Of a stretch of 64,000 bases of DNA, positions 36,835-46,380 are shown in pieces; the stretch's first letter is position 1; every line of letters starts with the position of its first letter. Both the position numbers and the translations under genes were made by a program. The DNA is from Chloroflexi bacterium bin20. GTDB lineage: Bacteria > Chloroflexota > Anaerolineae > Aggregatilineales > Phototrophicaceae. The DNA lies in assembly GCA_002238485.1 (NCBI GenBank), contig MPMG01000001.1, positions 682,001-746,000 of the forward strand, read 5' to 3'. A model generated the notes under the pieces. That model did no database searches and was not told the DNA's origin. It saw only the letters and a program-made list of their open reading frames with translations.

Positions 36835-38673
36835 ATGGCAATCATCACAAGATTCGCTCTATTGTTGGGGGCGTTGCTGGTCGCGTGCAGCAGCCTCGGC
36901 CTGGCGCAGGAAAGCGAAACAATCAACGTCATCGGCTCGGGCATCACCAACGCGCTGGTAATGCAGTTGGCAGATTCCAGTGCGAATGCGCTGGATGTCA
37001 GCGATCTGGGCAGCGCGCGCGGCATCGACCTGTTCTGCAATGGCGATATCGACCTGGCGACCAGCACGCGCGAAATGACGGACGCCGAGGCGACTATCTG
37101 CGCTGCCAACGAAGTGAATTACAGCCAGTTGCTGGTCGGGCATCAGATAATCGCTTTTGCCGCCCATCCCGATGCGCCCGATGCCTGCTTGTCCGCCAGC
37201 AACCTTGACGATATGTTCAAGCCGACAGCCAGCCACCAGCTAATAGACTGGTCATTTGAAAGCGGCGCCCATGCCGAGCTGCCCTTGACTTTGATCTTGC
37301 CAGCGCAGGACCAGATCGCCTACGCCATATTGGATAACCTGGTGGTTGGCGATGGCTTGCGGCTGGACGGAGCGGATGCCACGGCGGATTCTGTTGCAGA
37401 GACGCCCGGCGCCCTGGCGGTAGTGCAGTGGTCGTCTGCAATGACAGATGACGAAGGACTCAAGCTGCTGCAGATGCGCGATGCCAATTCTGGGCAATGT
37501 TTGTCGCCATCGGTAGAAGCGGTAGAAAATGGACAGTACGCGGCAGCGCAATCGCTCTATGTGTATGTGAATCGGGTGCGCCTGGAAGCGAGCCAGTCCT
37601 TGATGCCCTTCCTGGAATACGCGGTTGCGCCTGCCAATGCCGGGCTGGTCGAGGCAGCAGGCATCACGCCGCCCAGCGCCTCCCTTTACGAGTTGAATGC
37701 TGAATTGCTGGCCGATGCCGAAGCCATGCCGCTGCTCAGTGGCGATGCGAGCGCGTTCAGAATCCCGCCGTCGCTAGCAGGCGCTGTGCGTATTGTCGGC
37801 GCAGCCAATGCGCATCAGCCATTACGAAGCCTGGGCGAGCAGATGACGCGCAGTCACCCGCAGTTGCAAATTGACTTCGACTTGGCTGGCAGCGGCGCTG
37901 GCATCACAGCCTTGTGCGCAGAAGAAGCCGATATCGCCGTGCTGGATGACCAGCTGTCGACAGATGAATGCGCGGGCAATGGCGTGGTCGCCCTGCCCTT
38001 CCCCATTGGCGCGCTCGCGACAGTGCTTGTGGGCAACGCCGGCGACGAGTTTTCCGCTTGCCTGACCAGCGAGCAGATCGTTCAAATGTGGCGGGCGGAA
38101 TCGGCTGAGGTGGTTGAGCAGTGGTCGGATCTTGGCGAAGACTTCCCGCAGACGCCGCTGATGCTCTTCGGCTTGAGCTTGCTGGATGCGCATACGGACA
38201 TTCTGCTGCAAGCGGCAGGGGATCTTATCCCGCCGGTGCGCCGCGATACCGAGCAAGACTATGACCCGAATTATCGCGCTGCCGCCGTTGCCAATGTGCC
38301 GGGGGCGCTGACCTATATGACCTGGTCAGATTATGAAGGCGTGCTCGCCAAGGAACAGGCAAATGTCCGCGCGGTTGCGGTAGATGGCGGCGCTGGTTGT
38401 GTCGCGCCCACGGATGCCAGCATCGGCGAAGGCGCCTATGCGCTTTCACGCGCAGCCAATCTGCTGGTACGCGAGGCGGCGCTGGCGGATGTCAATATCC
38501 AGTCATTCCTGTGGACGCTGTATGGTGATGACAGCTGGTCGCAAGTGACTCGCGAAGGCTTCATCGGCATTTCTGCGCTGGAATTGCCGGTCCTGCGCCG
38601 CGAATTGCAAGTGGCCTTCCGCACAGCCGAAGCGGCCTATCCGCAACCAGACGCAGCAGCCGACTCCGAATGA
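36835..38673 (+). CDS. Lipoprotein with two PstS-like substrate-binding domains in tandem
   Basis: A 612-residue exported protein. MAIITRFALLLGALLVAC forms a lipoprotein signal with lipobox LVAC (C18). Two periplasmic-binding-protein-like domains follow, about 27-300 and 320-600. Both start with a glycine-rich INVIGSG / VRIVGAA strand and contain a matching Cys segment, FCNGDIDLATSTREM and LCAEEADIAVLDDQLS, so the gene arose by internal duplication. PstS-like domains bind phosphate or other anions, but no ABC permease lies nearby. Possibly a sensor or scaffold. TACAAT at 36768-36773 may be its -10. Confidence 0.8.
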   Translation: MAIITRFALLLGALLVACSSLGLAQESETINVIGSGITNALVMQLADSSANALDVSDLGSARGIDLFCNGDIDLATSTREMTDAEATICAANEVNYSQLLVGHQIIAFAAHPDAPDACLSASNLDDMFKPTASHQLIDWSFESGAHAELPLTLILPAQDQIAYAILDNLVVGDGLRLDGADATADSVAETPGALAVVQWSSAMTDDEGLKLLQMRDANSGQCLSPSVEAVENGQYAAAQSLYVYVNRVRLEASQSLMPFLEYAVAPANAGLVEAAGITPPSASLYELNAELLADAEAMPLLSGDASAFRIPPSLAGAVRIVGAANAHQPLRSLGEQMTRSHPQLQIDFDLAGSGAGITALCAEEADIAVLDDQLSTDECAGNGVVALPFPIGALATVLVGNAGDEFSACLTSEQIVQMWRAESAEVVEQWSDLGEDFPQTPLMLFGLSLLDAHTDILLQAAGDLIPPVRRDTEQDYDPNYRAAAVANVPGALTYMTWSDYEGVLAKEQANVRAVAVDGGAGCVAPTDASIGEGAYALSRAANLLVREAALADVNIQSFLWTLYGDDSWSQVTREGFIGISALELPVLRRELQVAFRTAEAAYPQPDAAADSE

Positions 38674-38705
38674 GTTGGGCTGGGGACTGCCGCGTCTGGG
38701 ACAGT

Positions 38706-38726
38706 GCTCGCGTGCCCGGCACGAGC
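38706..38726. repeat. Hairpin in the leader of the DinG-like gene
   Basis: GCTCG-CG-TGCC / GGCA-CGAGC pairs with a two-base bulge and a small loop. It lies between the preceding stop and the helicase start; no T-run follows, so a rho-independent terminator is unlikely. Confidence 0.35.
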
Positions 38727-38745
38727 GTCTGATCGGGAGCCCCGC

Positions 38746-41526
38746 ATGCGTGGCGAATACATCGCCTTAGACTTGGAGACGACGGGGCTCAGCGCCGACC
38801 GCGACGAGATTATTGAGATCGGCGCAGCTCGTTTCCGTCAGGGCGAGATCGTCGAGCGTTATCAAACTCTAGTCAATCCTGGCAAGCCAATCCCGTCCGA
38901 GATCACGCATTTGACTGGCATAGATGATGAAGATGTCGCCGATGCGCCGCGCATGCACACGCTGCTGCCCAGATTGCGCGCGTTTTTTGGCGATAGCACA
39001 ATCATTTGTCACAATGTCGGCTTTGATGTCGGCTTTATGCAAACGCACGATCTGCTGGCAGATAATCCCGCGCTGGACACATTTGAGTTGGCTTCTATGT
39101 TGCTGCCGGCCGCCTCACGCTACAACCTGGGCAGCCTGGCCGCGCAGATGGGGGTGCCCCTGAAAAACGCCCACCGCGCTTATGATGATGCCGCAGCGAC
39201 CGGGCGGCTGTATTGGCAGTTGTGGCTGAAGTTGTGCGACCTGCCCAGCAGCTTGCTAGCCGAAATCATCCAGCTTGGCAGCAGCATCGACTGGGCATTG
39301 CGCGGCGTAGTCCAAGAAGCGCTGCACGAGGCGCTGCGCAATGCAGAAGCGACACCTTCGATGCAGCAGCAATTCGCGGTGGAGTCGATTTTTGGCGAAC
39401 AAGCAGAGAAGGCCTCCCGCCCGCTGGATATCACGGTTGCCAGTCGAAACCCGCTGTCCTTGCCCACAGTCTTGCAAGTATTCAGCGAAAACGGCCCTCT
39501 GGCGGCGCAGCATGACAGCTTTGAAGTGCGACCACAGCAGACACACATGGCGCGCGAGGTGGCACAAGCGCTTAATGGCGGGCAGCAATTGTTGATCGAG
39601 GCGGGCACAGGCACGGGCAAGTCGCTGGCCTATTTGATCCCGGCGGCGGGCTGGGCGCTAAAAAACAGCAACCGAGTCACAATCGCCACCAACACCATCA
39701 ATCTGCAAGAGCAGTTGCTAAAAAATGATATTCCTCTAACCCGGCGGGTGGTCGGCAAGGAACTTCGCGCGGCGCTGATGAAAGGGCGCAACAATTATCT
39801 CTGCCCTCGGCGGCTGCGGACTCTGCGTCGGCGCAAACCGACCAACAACGATGAATTGCGCACCCTGGCGAAGATCCTGGTCTGGCTGCACGAAGGTGGC
39901 GCTGGCGATCGAGGCTCGATTACGCTGCGCGGTCGTGATTGGCAGGTGTGGTCGCGGTTGAGCGCCCAGGACGAAGGCTGCACGTCGACGCGCTGCGCGA
40001 CCGAAATGGCTGGCATTTGTCCTTTTCATCGCGCGCGCAAACAGGCAGAAGCCGCCCATATCGTCATCACCAACCACGCCCTGCTAGTTGCAGACGCGGC
40101 GGTAGAAAACCGCGCCTTGCCCGCCTATCACAACCTGATCGTGGACGAGGCGCATCACCTGGAAGCTGCCATCACCAGTGGGATGAGCCGCCAAATCGAC
40201 CAGCGCAAACTGATGGGGCGCTTGAACGATATCGGCAAGTGTCTGAACCTGTTCCTGAACGATGCGCGCAGGGGATTTCCGCCCGAAGCAGCCCGCAAAC
40301 TGGAGGACTTTATTCAGACAATCAGCCAAGCCATCGCCGAGATGCGGCTGTATATCCGGGCGTATTTCCGCGCGCTATTTGACTATTGCAAGAGCCAAAA
40401 GAGCGACCGCCACTATGGCATGCGTCTGCTTCAGAAGCATCGCGATTCAGGCAGTTTTGTCAGCGTGCAAAGCGCCTGGCAGCATCTGGCTTCGTACTTG
40501 CTAGCCCTGACTGACGCCCTGGAGCGACTGGTCAAAGCGCTGCCACGCTACGCCCAATATGGCCTGCCCGACTTCGCCGAATACCGCAGCGAGATCCGCG
40601 GGCATTGGCGCTTCATCGCCGAACTGCACGAACAGCTGGAACAATTCACCAGCGACCCCGACAGCAACGCCGTGTATGGACTGAAGTCGGGCGAACGCGC
40701 CGATATGCTGCAACTGACGATCTCGCCGCTGCATGTCGGTCCCATGATGGACGAATACCTCAGCCAGCGCCTGGAGAGTATCGTGTTGACCAGCGCCACG
40801 CTGCGCACACAAGACAACTTCGAGCACATGAAAGAGCGACTTTATGTCGAAGAATATCGCGAGCTGGCGCTTGGCTCACCCTTTGATTATCGCTCGTCCA
40901 CCTTGCTTTTCGTCCCTGATGATATGCCCGAGCCAGGCAAGCGCACAGGGTATCAGCGCATGGTAGAGCGCGGCATCATCGAGCTGGCGACAGCGCTGAA
41001 CGGGCGTGTCATGGTGCTGTTCACGAGTTATGCCCAGCTGCGTGAAACAGCGCTGCATATCTCGCCCCTACTGAAACTGGGCGAAATTGAAGTCTTCGAC
41101 CAGAGCTTCGGTGGCAGCCGCGAGGTCTTGCTAGAGAGCTTCAAACGCGCCGATCGAGCCGTGCTGATGGGCGTGCGGAGTTTTTGGGAAGGCATCGATA
41201 TCCCCGGCGACGATCTGAGCGCCTTGGTGATAGCGCGCTTGCCTTTCGCCGTCCCCAGCGAACCGATCTTTGCCGCGCGCGCAGAGACCTATAGCAATTC
41301 TTTCCAGCAATATGCCGTGCCCGATGCGATTCTGCGCTTTCGGCAAGGGTTTGGACGTCTGATCCGCAGCCGCAGCGACCGCGGTATAGTCGCCATATTC
41401 GACAGCCGCGTCATCAGCAAGCATTATGGTGCCAGTTTCCTTGAGTCGCTGCCCGATTGCACTGTACAATTTGGCGCGTTGGACAAATTGCCGAGCCTTG
41501 CCAAAGCCTGGATCGAGCGCCGATGA
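38746..41526 (+). CDS. dinG: DinG/XPD-family helicase with N-terminal DnaQ-like exonuclease domain
   Basis: A 926-residue protein. Residues 1-165 are a DEDD exonuclease: D9/E11 in LDLET, HNVGFD near 96, HRAYDDAAAT near 145. The helicase part has Walker A GTGTGKS (287-293) and DEAHH (467-471), then SATLR and a C-terminal box ending QGFGRLIRS. Four cysteines (C353, C412, C417, C425), spaced like the Fe-S cluster of E. coli DinG, suggest a 4Fe-4S domain, so the suf system is a plausible supplier. Start ATG 38746 follows GGGAG. It overlaps the next gene by 4 bases. Confidence 0.92.
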   Translation: MRGEYIALDLETTGLSADRDEIIEIGAARFRQGEIVERYQTLVNPGKPIPSEITHLTGIDDEDVADAPRMHTLLPRLRAFFGDSTIICHNVGFDVGFMQTHDLLADNPALDTFELASMLLPAASRYNLGSLAAQMGVPLKNAHRAYDDAAATGRLYWQLWLKLCDLPSSLLAEIIQLGSSIDWALRGVVQEALHEALRNAEATPSMQQQFAVESIFGEQAEKASRPLDITVASRNPLSLPTVLQVFSENGPLAAQHDSFEVRPQQTHMAREVAQALNGGQQLLIEAGTGTGKSLAYLIPAAGWALKNSNRVTIATNTINLQEQLLKNDIPLTRRVVGKELRAALMKGRNNYLCPRRLRTLRRRKPTNNDELRTLAKILVWLHEGGAGDRGSITLRGRDWQVWSRLSAQDEGCTSTRCATEMAGICPFHRARKQAEAAHIVITNHALLVADAAVENRALPAYHNLIVDEAHHLEAAITSGMSRQIDQRKLMGRLNDIGKCLNLFLNDARRGFPPEAARKLEDFIQTISQAIAEMRLYIRAYFRALFDYCKSQKSDRHYGMRLLQKHRDSGSFVSVQSAWQHLASYLLALTDALERLVKALPRYAQYGLPDFAEYRSEIRGHWRFIAELHEQLEQFTSDPDSNAVYGLKSGERADMLQLTISPLHVGPMMDEYLSQRLESIVLTSATLRTQDNFEHMKERLYVEEYRELALGSPFDYRSSTLLFVPDDMPEPGKRTGYQRMVERGIIELATALNGRVMVLFTSYAQLRETALHISPLLKLGEIEVFDQSFGGSREVLLESFKRADRAVLMGVRSFWEGIDIPGDDLSALVIARLPFAVPSEPIFAARAETYSNSFQQYAVPDAILRFRQGFGRLIRSRSDRGIVAIFDSRVISKHYGASFLESLPDCTVQFGALDKLPSLAKAWIERR

Positions 41527-41870
41527 GAACGCCAGCCGGGCGCGAATGCCCGCATTATTACGCCGACTTCAACCGCCACACGCGCGATATTGAAGAATGC
41601 CGCCTCGCTAAAGCCAACCCTGACTCGCTGGATTGGCATGCCCGCGACTGCGTCAAGTGCCCGGTGCCCGATATCGCGCTCGCCAATGCCAGCCAGGACA
41701 CGCAGCTCGTGCTCACGATCAAGAGCGGCATCTTCGGCTTGATGCGACGCGTGCATGTGGAAGCCATCTGTCTTACGACGGGCGAAAAGGTCGATCCCTA
41801 TGTCGGCTGCCCGGACGACCACCCCGGTCTGGATATATTCCGCCAGGCCTTGGAAGGCAGCGATGATTAA
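41523..41870 (+). CDS. Small Cys-rich protein, unknown function
   Basis: A 115-residue protein translated from an ATG inside the helicase stop (ATGA). Cysteines C9, C26, C43 and C46 with nearby histidines (CPHYY, RHTRDIEEC, WHARDCVKCP) look like a metal or Fe-S site; a further pair lies at AICLTTG and VGCPDDHP. No family recognised. Being sandwiched by 4- and 8-base overlaps it is almost surely expressed with its neighbours. Confidence 0.65.
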   Translation: MRTPAGRECPHYYADFNRHTRDIEECRLAKANPDSLDWHARDCVKCPVPDIALANASQDTQLVLTIKSGIFGLMRRVHVEAICLTTGEKVDPYVGCPDDHPGLDIFRQALEGSDD

Positions 41871-43041
41871 AGCCGTGCTGCTGGACATGGACAATACCCT
41901 GTTGCACAACCCGGATGCGCAATTCGCCAGCGCTTTCCGCCAGCTTTTCGACGATTTCTTTCGTGACGAATTCGCCATTGATGGCAGCATCGAAGCGCTG
42001 CGGGCTGGGTTCGCCCACATGGGCAGAGATCTTGCCAACTGTCCTACCAATGCCGAAGCGCTGGTCGATTGCCTGGCGCATTGGCTGCCCCTCGCCCATG
42101 ACGACGCCGACCATGCCCTGCGCCGATTCTACGCTGAGGTTTATGGCCAACTGCAGCCCTTGGTCTCTCCCGCAGATGGCGCAGCTGCCTTGATCGAGGG
42201 TCTGCTGGAGCAAGGGCTGCTGGTAGCGGTCGCGACCAATCCGCTTTATCCCGAGTCGGCGATAGTGCAGCGCCTGGAATGGGCGGGCTTGGGCGGGCTG
42301 CTCAATGAATTCGCGTTCGTCACGCACAGCGAGAATATGCACTTCGCGAAACCACGGCCCGAATACATTGCCGAGGTCGTGGCGCGCGTGGGCATCGAGC
42401 CAGACGAAGCGCTGGTGGTCGGAGACAGCCTGGTCAACGATATCCAATCTGCCCGAGCCATCGGCTGCCTGACCTGGCATGTGCGCGCCGACAGCAGCCT
42501 GGCAGACCTTGCCCGGCACATCCAGAGCGAAGCGTGGCGCGAGAACTATCAGCCACCCGCATTGCAGCCAGAGATGATCGCGCCGCAATATCGAGGCAAT
42601 TTGGGCGCGCTGCGGGGCCTGCTGGCAGAATCATCGCCGAGCCAATGGCAGGAACACCCCGACCCGGCAGAATGGTCGATTTTGCAGATCGTTTGCCACC
42701 TGTGGACGACCGAGACGGCCGTGCATCAGGCGCGCTTGCAGAGCATCCTGGCCGAAGACGATCCTTTCTTGGCTGCATTGCCGCCGCCCGGACCGCATGT
42801 GCCACCCTGCCACGATGATGCCAATCTGGTGTTGCAGCGCTTCAACCGCGACCGGCAAGCGACGTTGTCGATGCTGGGCGGTTTGACCCCGGCGCAATGG
42901 CTGCGACCAGCGCGACACAGCATATTTGGCTTGACCACCTTGTTGGAAATGGCGTACTTTACAGCGCAGCACGACCGGCTGCATATCACGCAATTGTGCC
43001 AGACGCTCGGCAAATGCGCGGACGAGGCGGCTTTGAGTTGA
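41863..43041 (+). CDS. HAD hydrolase fused to a DinB-like domain
   Basis: A 392-residue fusion. Residues 1-225 are a HAD phosphatase: D8/D10 in LLDMDNTLL, T in ATNP, K in FAKPRPE, and VVGDSLVND. After a linker, residues 235-390 match the DinB/YfiT four-helix fold with the metal triad H279 (VCHLWTTE), H370 and H374 (QHDRLHITQL). The frame is continuous, so the fusion is real in this sequence. The ATG overlaps the upstream stop by 8 bases (ATGATTAA). Substrate unknown; HAD repair of damaged metabolites plus a DinB thiol-transferase-like unit is a guess. Confidence 0.85.
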   Translation: MIKAVLLDMDNTLLHNPDAQFASAFRQLFDDFFRDEFAIDGSIEALRAGFAHMGRDLANCPTNAEALVDCLAHWLPLAHDDADHALRRFYAEVYGQLQPLVSPADGAAALIEGLLEQGLLVAVATNPLYPESAIVQRLEWAGLGGLLNEFAFVTHSENMHFAKPRPEYIAEVVARVGIEPDEALVVGDSLVNDIQSARAIGCLTWHVRADSSLADLARHIQSEAWRENYQPPALQPEMIAPQYRGNLGALRGLLAESSPSQWQEHPDPAEWSILQIVCHLWTTETAVHQARLQSILAEDDPFLAALPPPGPHVPPCHDDANLVLQRFNRDRQATLSMLGGLTPAQWLRPARHSIFGLTTLLEMAYFTAQHDRLHITQLCQTLGKCADEAALS

Positions 43042-43065
43042 CTCTAATCGCGCCAACTGTACAAT
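43038..43065 (+). promoter_or_regulatory. Promoter of the polyprenyl synthase gene
   Basis: TTGACT (43038-43043), 16-base spacer, TACAAT (43060-43065). The -35 overlaps the stop codon of the preceding gene. Confidence 0.65.
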
Positions 43066-43112
43066 ATGTGTAGAACGTTCTGAACATCACGATTGATGAA
43101 CTGGAGCACGCG

Positions 43113-44060
43113 ATGACCAGCGCAGTGCCGCCCCATCTGGAGCTAGGGCAAGCGGTCAACGAGGGACTGACCGCGGTCGAAGTAGCCATGCGCGAGGTTA
43201 CAGCCAGCCAGGTCGATGTCCTGCGCGATGCCAGCCGACATATCCTCAGTGCTGGCGGCAAACGGATTCGGCCCCGGCTCTTGCTGTTGAGTTACTTGGC
43301 GCTGGGCGGCGCAGATATGCCACACGCTGCCAAGCCTGCCGCGGCTGTCGAGTTGATGCACACGGCTAGCGTCGTGCACGATGACATCAACGACCACGGC
43401 ATGCTGCGACGTGGCAAACCGGCTGTCAATGCCATCTGGGGGCGGACATTTGCGCTGTTGACTGGCGACTTCCTGTTCACCGCGGTTTATGAATTGATGG
43501 CGCCGTATGGCGAATTGAACATCGACCTGGCGCAGGCCGCAACCGCTCTCGTCGAAGGCGAAACTCTGCAAGCCAGCGCCGTCAAGAATAAGCACTTCAA
43601 CCACGAAGTCTATGGGCGCATCATCGCCTTGAAGACAGCCGCGCTCTTCCGCGCTGCCAGCGCAATCGGCGCAAAATTGGCGGGGGCGGGGCAGCAAGAA
43701 ATTAGCGTGCTTGCCGATTTCGGCTTCAACCTGGGGCTGGCTTTCCAAATCGTTGACGACATTCTCGATCTGGTTGCCGACGAGGCCATATTGGGCAAGA
43801 CCAGTGGCATCGACATCGTGCAGGGTCGTGGCGTAGCTGTCGCGCTGGGCGAAGGCAATAGCAACGGCAACAGTCCGCCGAGTGATCCGCTGGACACAAT
43901 CAAGCGCAAAATGTTGGAAGGCGATACCGTCGACAAGGCGAGATCTCGTGCGGATCTCCTGGTGCACAGCGCCATTGCCAGCCTGGATTCCCTGCCGCAT
44001 ACGCCCGCCAAAGACGCGCTTATCGAACTCGCCCAGCAGGTCATCTCGCGCGAGAATTGA
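43113..44060 (+). CDS. Polyprenyl diphosphate synthase
   Basis: A 315-residue isoprenyl chain-elongating enzyme. The two aspartate-rich motifs are DDIND (90-94) and DDILD (215-219), with GGKRIRPRLLLL, GRTFALLTGDFLF and RRGKPAVN as expected. Long-chain type (hepta- to nonaprenyl) is likely for quinone side chains. The loop after GIDIVQGR is Asn/Gly/Ser-rich and longer than usual. ATG at 43113 follows CTGGAG. Confidence 0.93.
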   Translation: MTSAVPPHLELGQAVNEGLTAVEVAMREVTASQVDVLRDASRHILSAGGKRIRPRLLLLSYLALGGADMPHAAKPAAAVELMHTASVVHDDINDHGMLRRGKPAVNAIWGRTFALLTGDFLFTAVYELMAPYGELNIDLAQAATALVEGETLQASAVKNKHFNHEVYGRIIALKTAALFRAASAIGAKLAGAGQQEISVLADFGFNLGLAFQIVDDILDLVADEAILGKTSGIDIVQGRGVAVALGEGNSNGNSPPSDPLDTIKRKMLEGDTVDKARSRADLLVHSAIASLDSLPHTPAKDALIELAQQVISREN

Positions 44061-44109
44061 ACCTGGCCAAGGCGGCCGGGTCCTGCGATTGAAGTGGCAG
44101 GCGAGCTCC

Positions 44110-45663
44110 ATGGCGATCAAGGTAGCCAGCGTAGAACAAGTGCGGCAGGTTGAAGCGGCGGCAGACCGGCGCGGTCTCAGCTATGCGCAGATGATGCAAA
44201 ATGCCGGCGCGGCAGCCTGCCAACTGCTGCTGGAGCGCATGGCGGTCGGCGAATCAACCCGCGTGCTCTTCCTAATCGGCAAAGGCAACAACGGCGGCGA
44301 TGGGCTGGTCATGGCGCGGCAACTGGCGCAAACCAGCCAAGCCGATATCCACTTGTACTTGCTGGAAGCGCGAACAGACGAAGTCTTCAGCGCGGCAACA
44401 GCGGTGGGCCTGCCTTGGACAGCAGTTGCGGACGACGAGACCGGCTCAGTCCTGCGCGGGCTGGCAGGCAAAGCCGATGTCATCGTCGATGCGCTGCTCG
44501 GCATTGGCGGGCGACCTCCCCTGCGCGCCAAACTGAAAACAGCGCTGGCAAGTGTGCGCGAAGCAGCGAGCGAAACGAAGCCTTTCGTGCTGGCGATCGA
44601 TTGTCCCAGCGGCAGCGACTGCGACAGGGGCGAGATTGACGAAGCTGCGCTGCCGGCAAACGTTACCATCAGCTTCATCGCCGCCAAACCAGGCGTCCTC
44701 ACATTCCCGGCTGCCGCGTCTGTGGGCGATCTGGTTGTGTCGCAGATTGGCATCGAAGACAAGTTGCCCGAATTGCAGCGGCTTTCGACGGTGTTCATGG
44801 ATCCTTCGCTGGCAAAATCGCTGCTGCCGGCGCGCCCGCTGGATGGGCACAAGGGCACTTTCGGCAAAGCCATGTTGGTGGCTGGTTGCGCGAATTATAT
44901 CGGCGCGGCTGCCCTGGCTGGCGAAGCGGCCTGTCGCTCCGGCGCGGGCTTGGTGACCGTGGCGACCACTCGCCAGCTGGTTGACATTGTCGCCAGCAAT
45001 CTGCGCGAACCGACTTGGCTGCCTCTGGCCTCTGTTGACGACTGCATTGCCGAAGACGCTGTGCAAACCGTGATTGAAGGCGCGCGCGGGTATCAGTCGC
45101 TGCTGGTTGGCTGCGGGCTGGGCTTGCATGCCAGCACGCAAGCCTTCGTGCGAAGCCTGCTGGAGAGTGATTTGCCGCCGCTGTTGCTGGATGCTGACGC
45201 GCTGAACAGCCTGAGCCGACTGCCCAACTTTTGGCAGCGCCTGCCCGCCGAGACCATACTCACACCGCATAGTGGCGAAATGGCGCGATTGACGGGGCGT
45301 TCGACCGCGGAGATCAATGGCGACCGCTGGGCTTTCGCTCGGCACTATGCAGAACGCTGGCAGGTGGTGCTGCTGCTGAAAGGCGCTCACACGCTCATTG
45401 CCGCGCCAGATGGGCGTATAAGCGTGATTCCTCATAAGACGGATGCGCTGGGCACTGCCGGCACGGGCGATGTACTGGCTGGCTTGATCGCTGGATTGCG
45501 CGCGCAGGGCCTCTCGGCTTATGACAGCGCGCGTCTGGGAGCGTACGTCCATGCGCAGGCGGGGACAATCGCTGCGCAGGCGGTTGGCAGCAGCCGCAGC
45601 GTCATCGCCAGAGATGTGCTAGGAAGGTTGGGGCTGGCATTCGCAGCTACCGAAGTCGGCTAG
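44110..45663 (+). CDS. nnr: Bifunctional NAD(P)HX epimerase / ADP-dependent dehydratase
   Basis: A 517-residue metabolite-repair enzyme. The N-terminal YjeF domain (1-215) has GKGNNGGDGLVMAR and AIDCPSG and epimerises hydrated NAD(P)H; the C-terminal ribokinase-like half (220-510) has GHKGTFGKAMLVAG, TPHSGEMARLTGR and GTAGTGDVLAG for ADP-dependent dehydration. Start at ATG 44110; the longer frame upstream overlaps the preceding gene. It ends on a CTAG shared with the convergent gene. Confidence 0.94.
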   Translation: MAIKVASVEQVRQVEAAADRRGLSYAQMMQNAGAAACQLLLERMAVGESTRVLFLIGKGNNGGDGLVMARQLAQTSQADIHLYLLEARTDEVFSAATAVGLPWTAVADDETGSVLRGLAGKADVIVDALLGIGGRPPLRAKLKTALASVREAASETKPFVLAIDCPSGSDCDRGEIDEAALPANVTISFIAAKPGVLTFPAAASVGDLVVSQIGIEDKLPELQRLSTVFMDPSLAKSLLPARPLDGHKGTFGKAMLVAGCANYIGAAALAGEAACRSGAGLVTVATTRQLVDIVASNLREPTWLPLASVDDCIAEDAVQTVIEGARGYQSLLVGCGLGLHASTQAFVRSLLESDLPPLLLDADALNSLSRLPNFWQRLPAETILTPHSGEMARLTGRSTAEINGDRWAFARHYAERWQVVLLLKGAHTLIAAPDGRISVIPHKTDALGTAGTGDVLAGLIAGLRAQGLSAYDSARLGAYVHAQAGTIAAQAVGSSRSVIARDVLGRLGLAFAATEVG

Positions 45664-45884
45664 CGGTCGGCATGTAGCCTTGAGCGCGCTTTGCGTTTGG
45701 CATCTTCCAGCTTGGCTTCCATCTCGAGCTCGCCACTGGCTCCGCCAAACTCCAGCAGATCGCGCCGCCGCACTGCCCCGCGCCGATTGATGCGCAGCTG
45801 TGCATAGATGCCGCCCAGCAAGATACCCAGCAGGATACCGACAAAGACAGCCCCGTCGTCCAGTTTAGGGCGCGTCCGCTTCAT
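45660..45884 (-). CDS. Small membrane protein (YtxH-like layout)
   Basis: A 74-residue protein: basic N-terminus, one helix (about 12-29, rich in Gly/Ile/Leu), then a charged tail with KLEDAKRKARSR. The layout is that of short YtxH-type anchors. Its start overlaps the upstream gene by 20 bases, giving a three-gene unit of small membrane proteins. Confidence 0.55.
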   Translation of the reverse strand: MKRTRPKLDDGAVFVGILLGILLGGIYAQLRINRRGAVRRRDLLEFGGASGELEMEAKLEDAKRKARSRLHADR

Positions 45885-46377
45885 CGGAGACCTCGTCCTT
45901 GTCTTCGTCAGTAATCACCAGTCCGCGGATGCGCATCAACTCGCGCAGGAATGCCAGCAGCCCGGCCAAAAAGCTCTTCAACTGGATCAGCGGGTCGACG
46001 GCGTTGTCGTTCATGAACGTGGCGGTGGCTTTGCCCAGTCGCGCTGTCTCGCGGGCGCTTTCGAGGATGGGTTTGACTTCTGCGCGCAGCATGACAAAAA
46101 AGCCCGCCACTTGCAGCAGCAGAATGGCCAACGCAGCAACCAGCAGCACCGACTCCAGCAGCAAGATGAGCAGCATGACATCGCGGAATATGCGGATGAT
46201 GGGCACCCAGGTATCGGCTGCAGTAAGCGCCGCCGCCACAGCTGCAGCAAGCAGCCCCAAGATGAGCAGAATGCCGATTGCTGCGCCCAGCTTGATGATG
46301 CGCCCGATATTGCCCGCGCGAGCGGTCTGATTCTGTTCGGGCGCTGGCTCGCTGGCTGCTGCCTCGCTAGTTTGCAT
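45865..46377 (-). CDS. DUF948-like membrane protein
   Basis: A 170-residue protein with two hydrophobic helices (about 25-52 and 63-98) and an amphipathic segment VKPILESARETARLGKATATF as in DUF948/YtxG-type proteins. The C-terminus is acidic. Function unknown. Between two other small membrane-protein genes on the same strand. Confidence 0.6.
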   Translation of the reverse strand: MQTSEAAASEPAPEQNQTARAGNIGRIIKLGAAIGILLILGLLAAAVAAALTAADTWVPIIRIFRDVMLLILLLESVLLVAALAILLLQVAGFFVMLRAEVKPILESARETARLGKATATFMNDNAVDPLIQLKSFLAGLLAFLRELMRIRGLVITDEDKDEVSDEADAP

Positions 46378-46380
46378 GGC

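Noticed and set aside
43143..44120. Minus-strand 325-codon frame opposite the polyprenyl synthase
   Set aside because: Shadow frame; the plus strand carries both aspartate-rich motifs.
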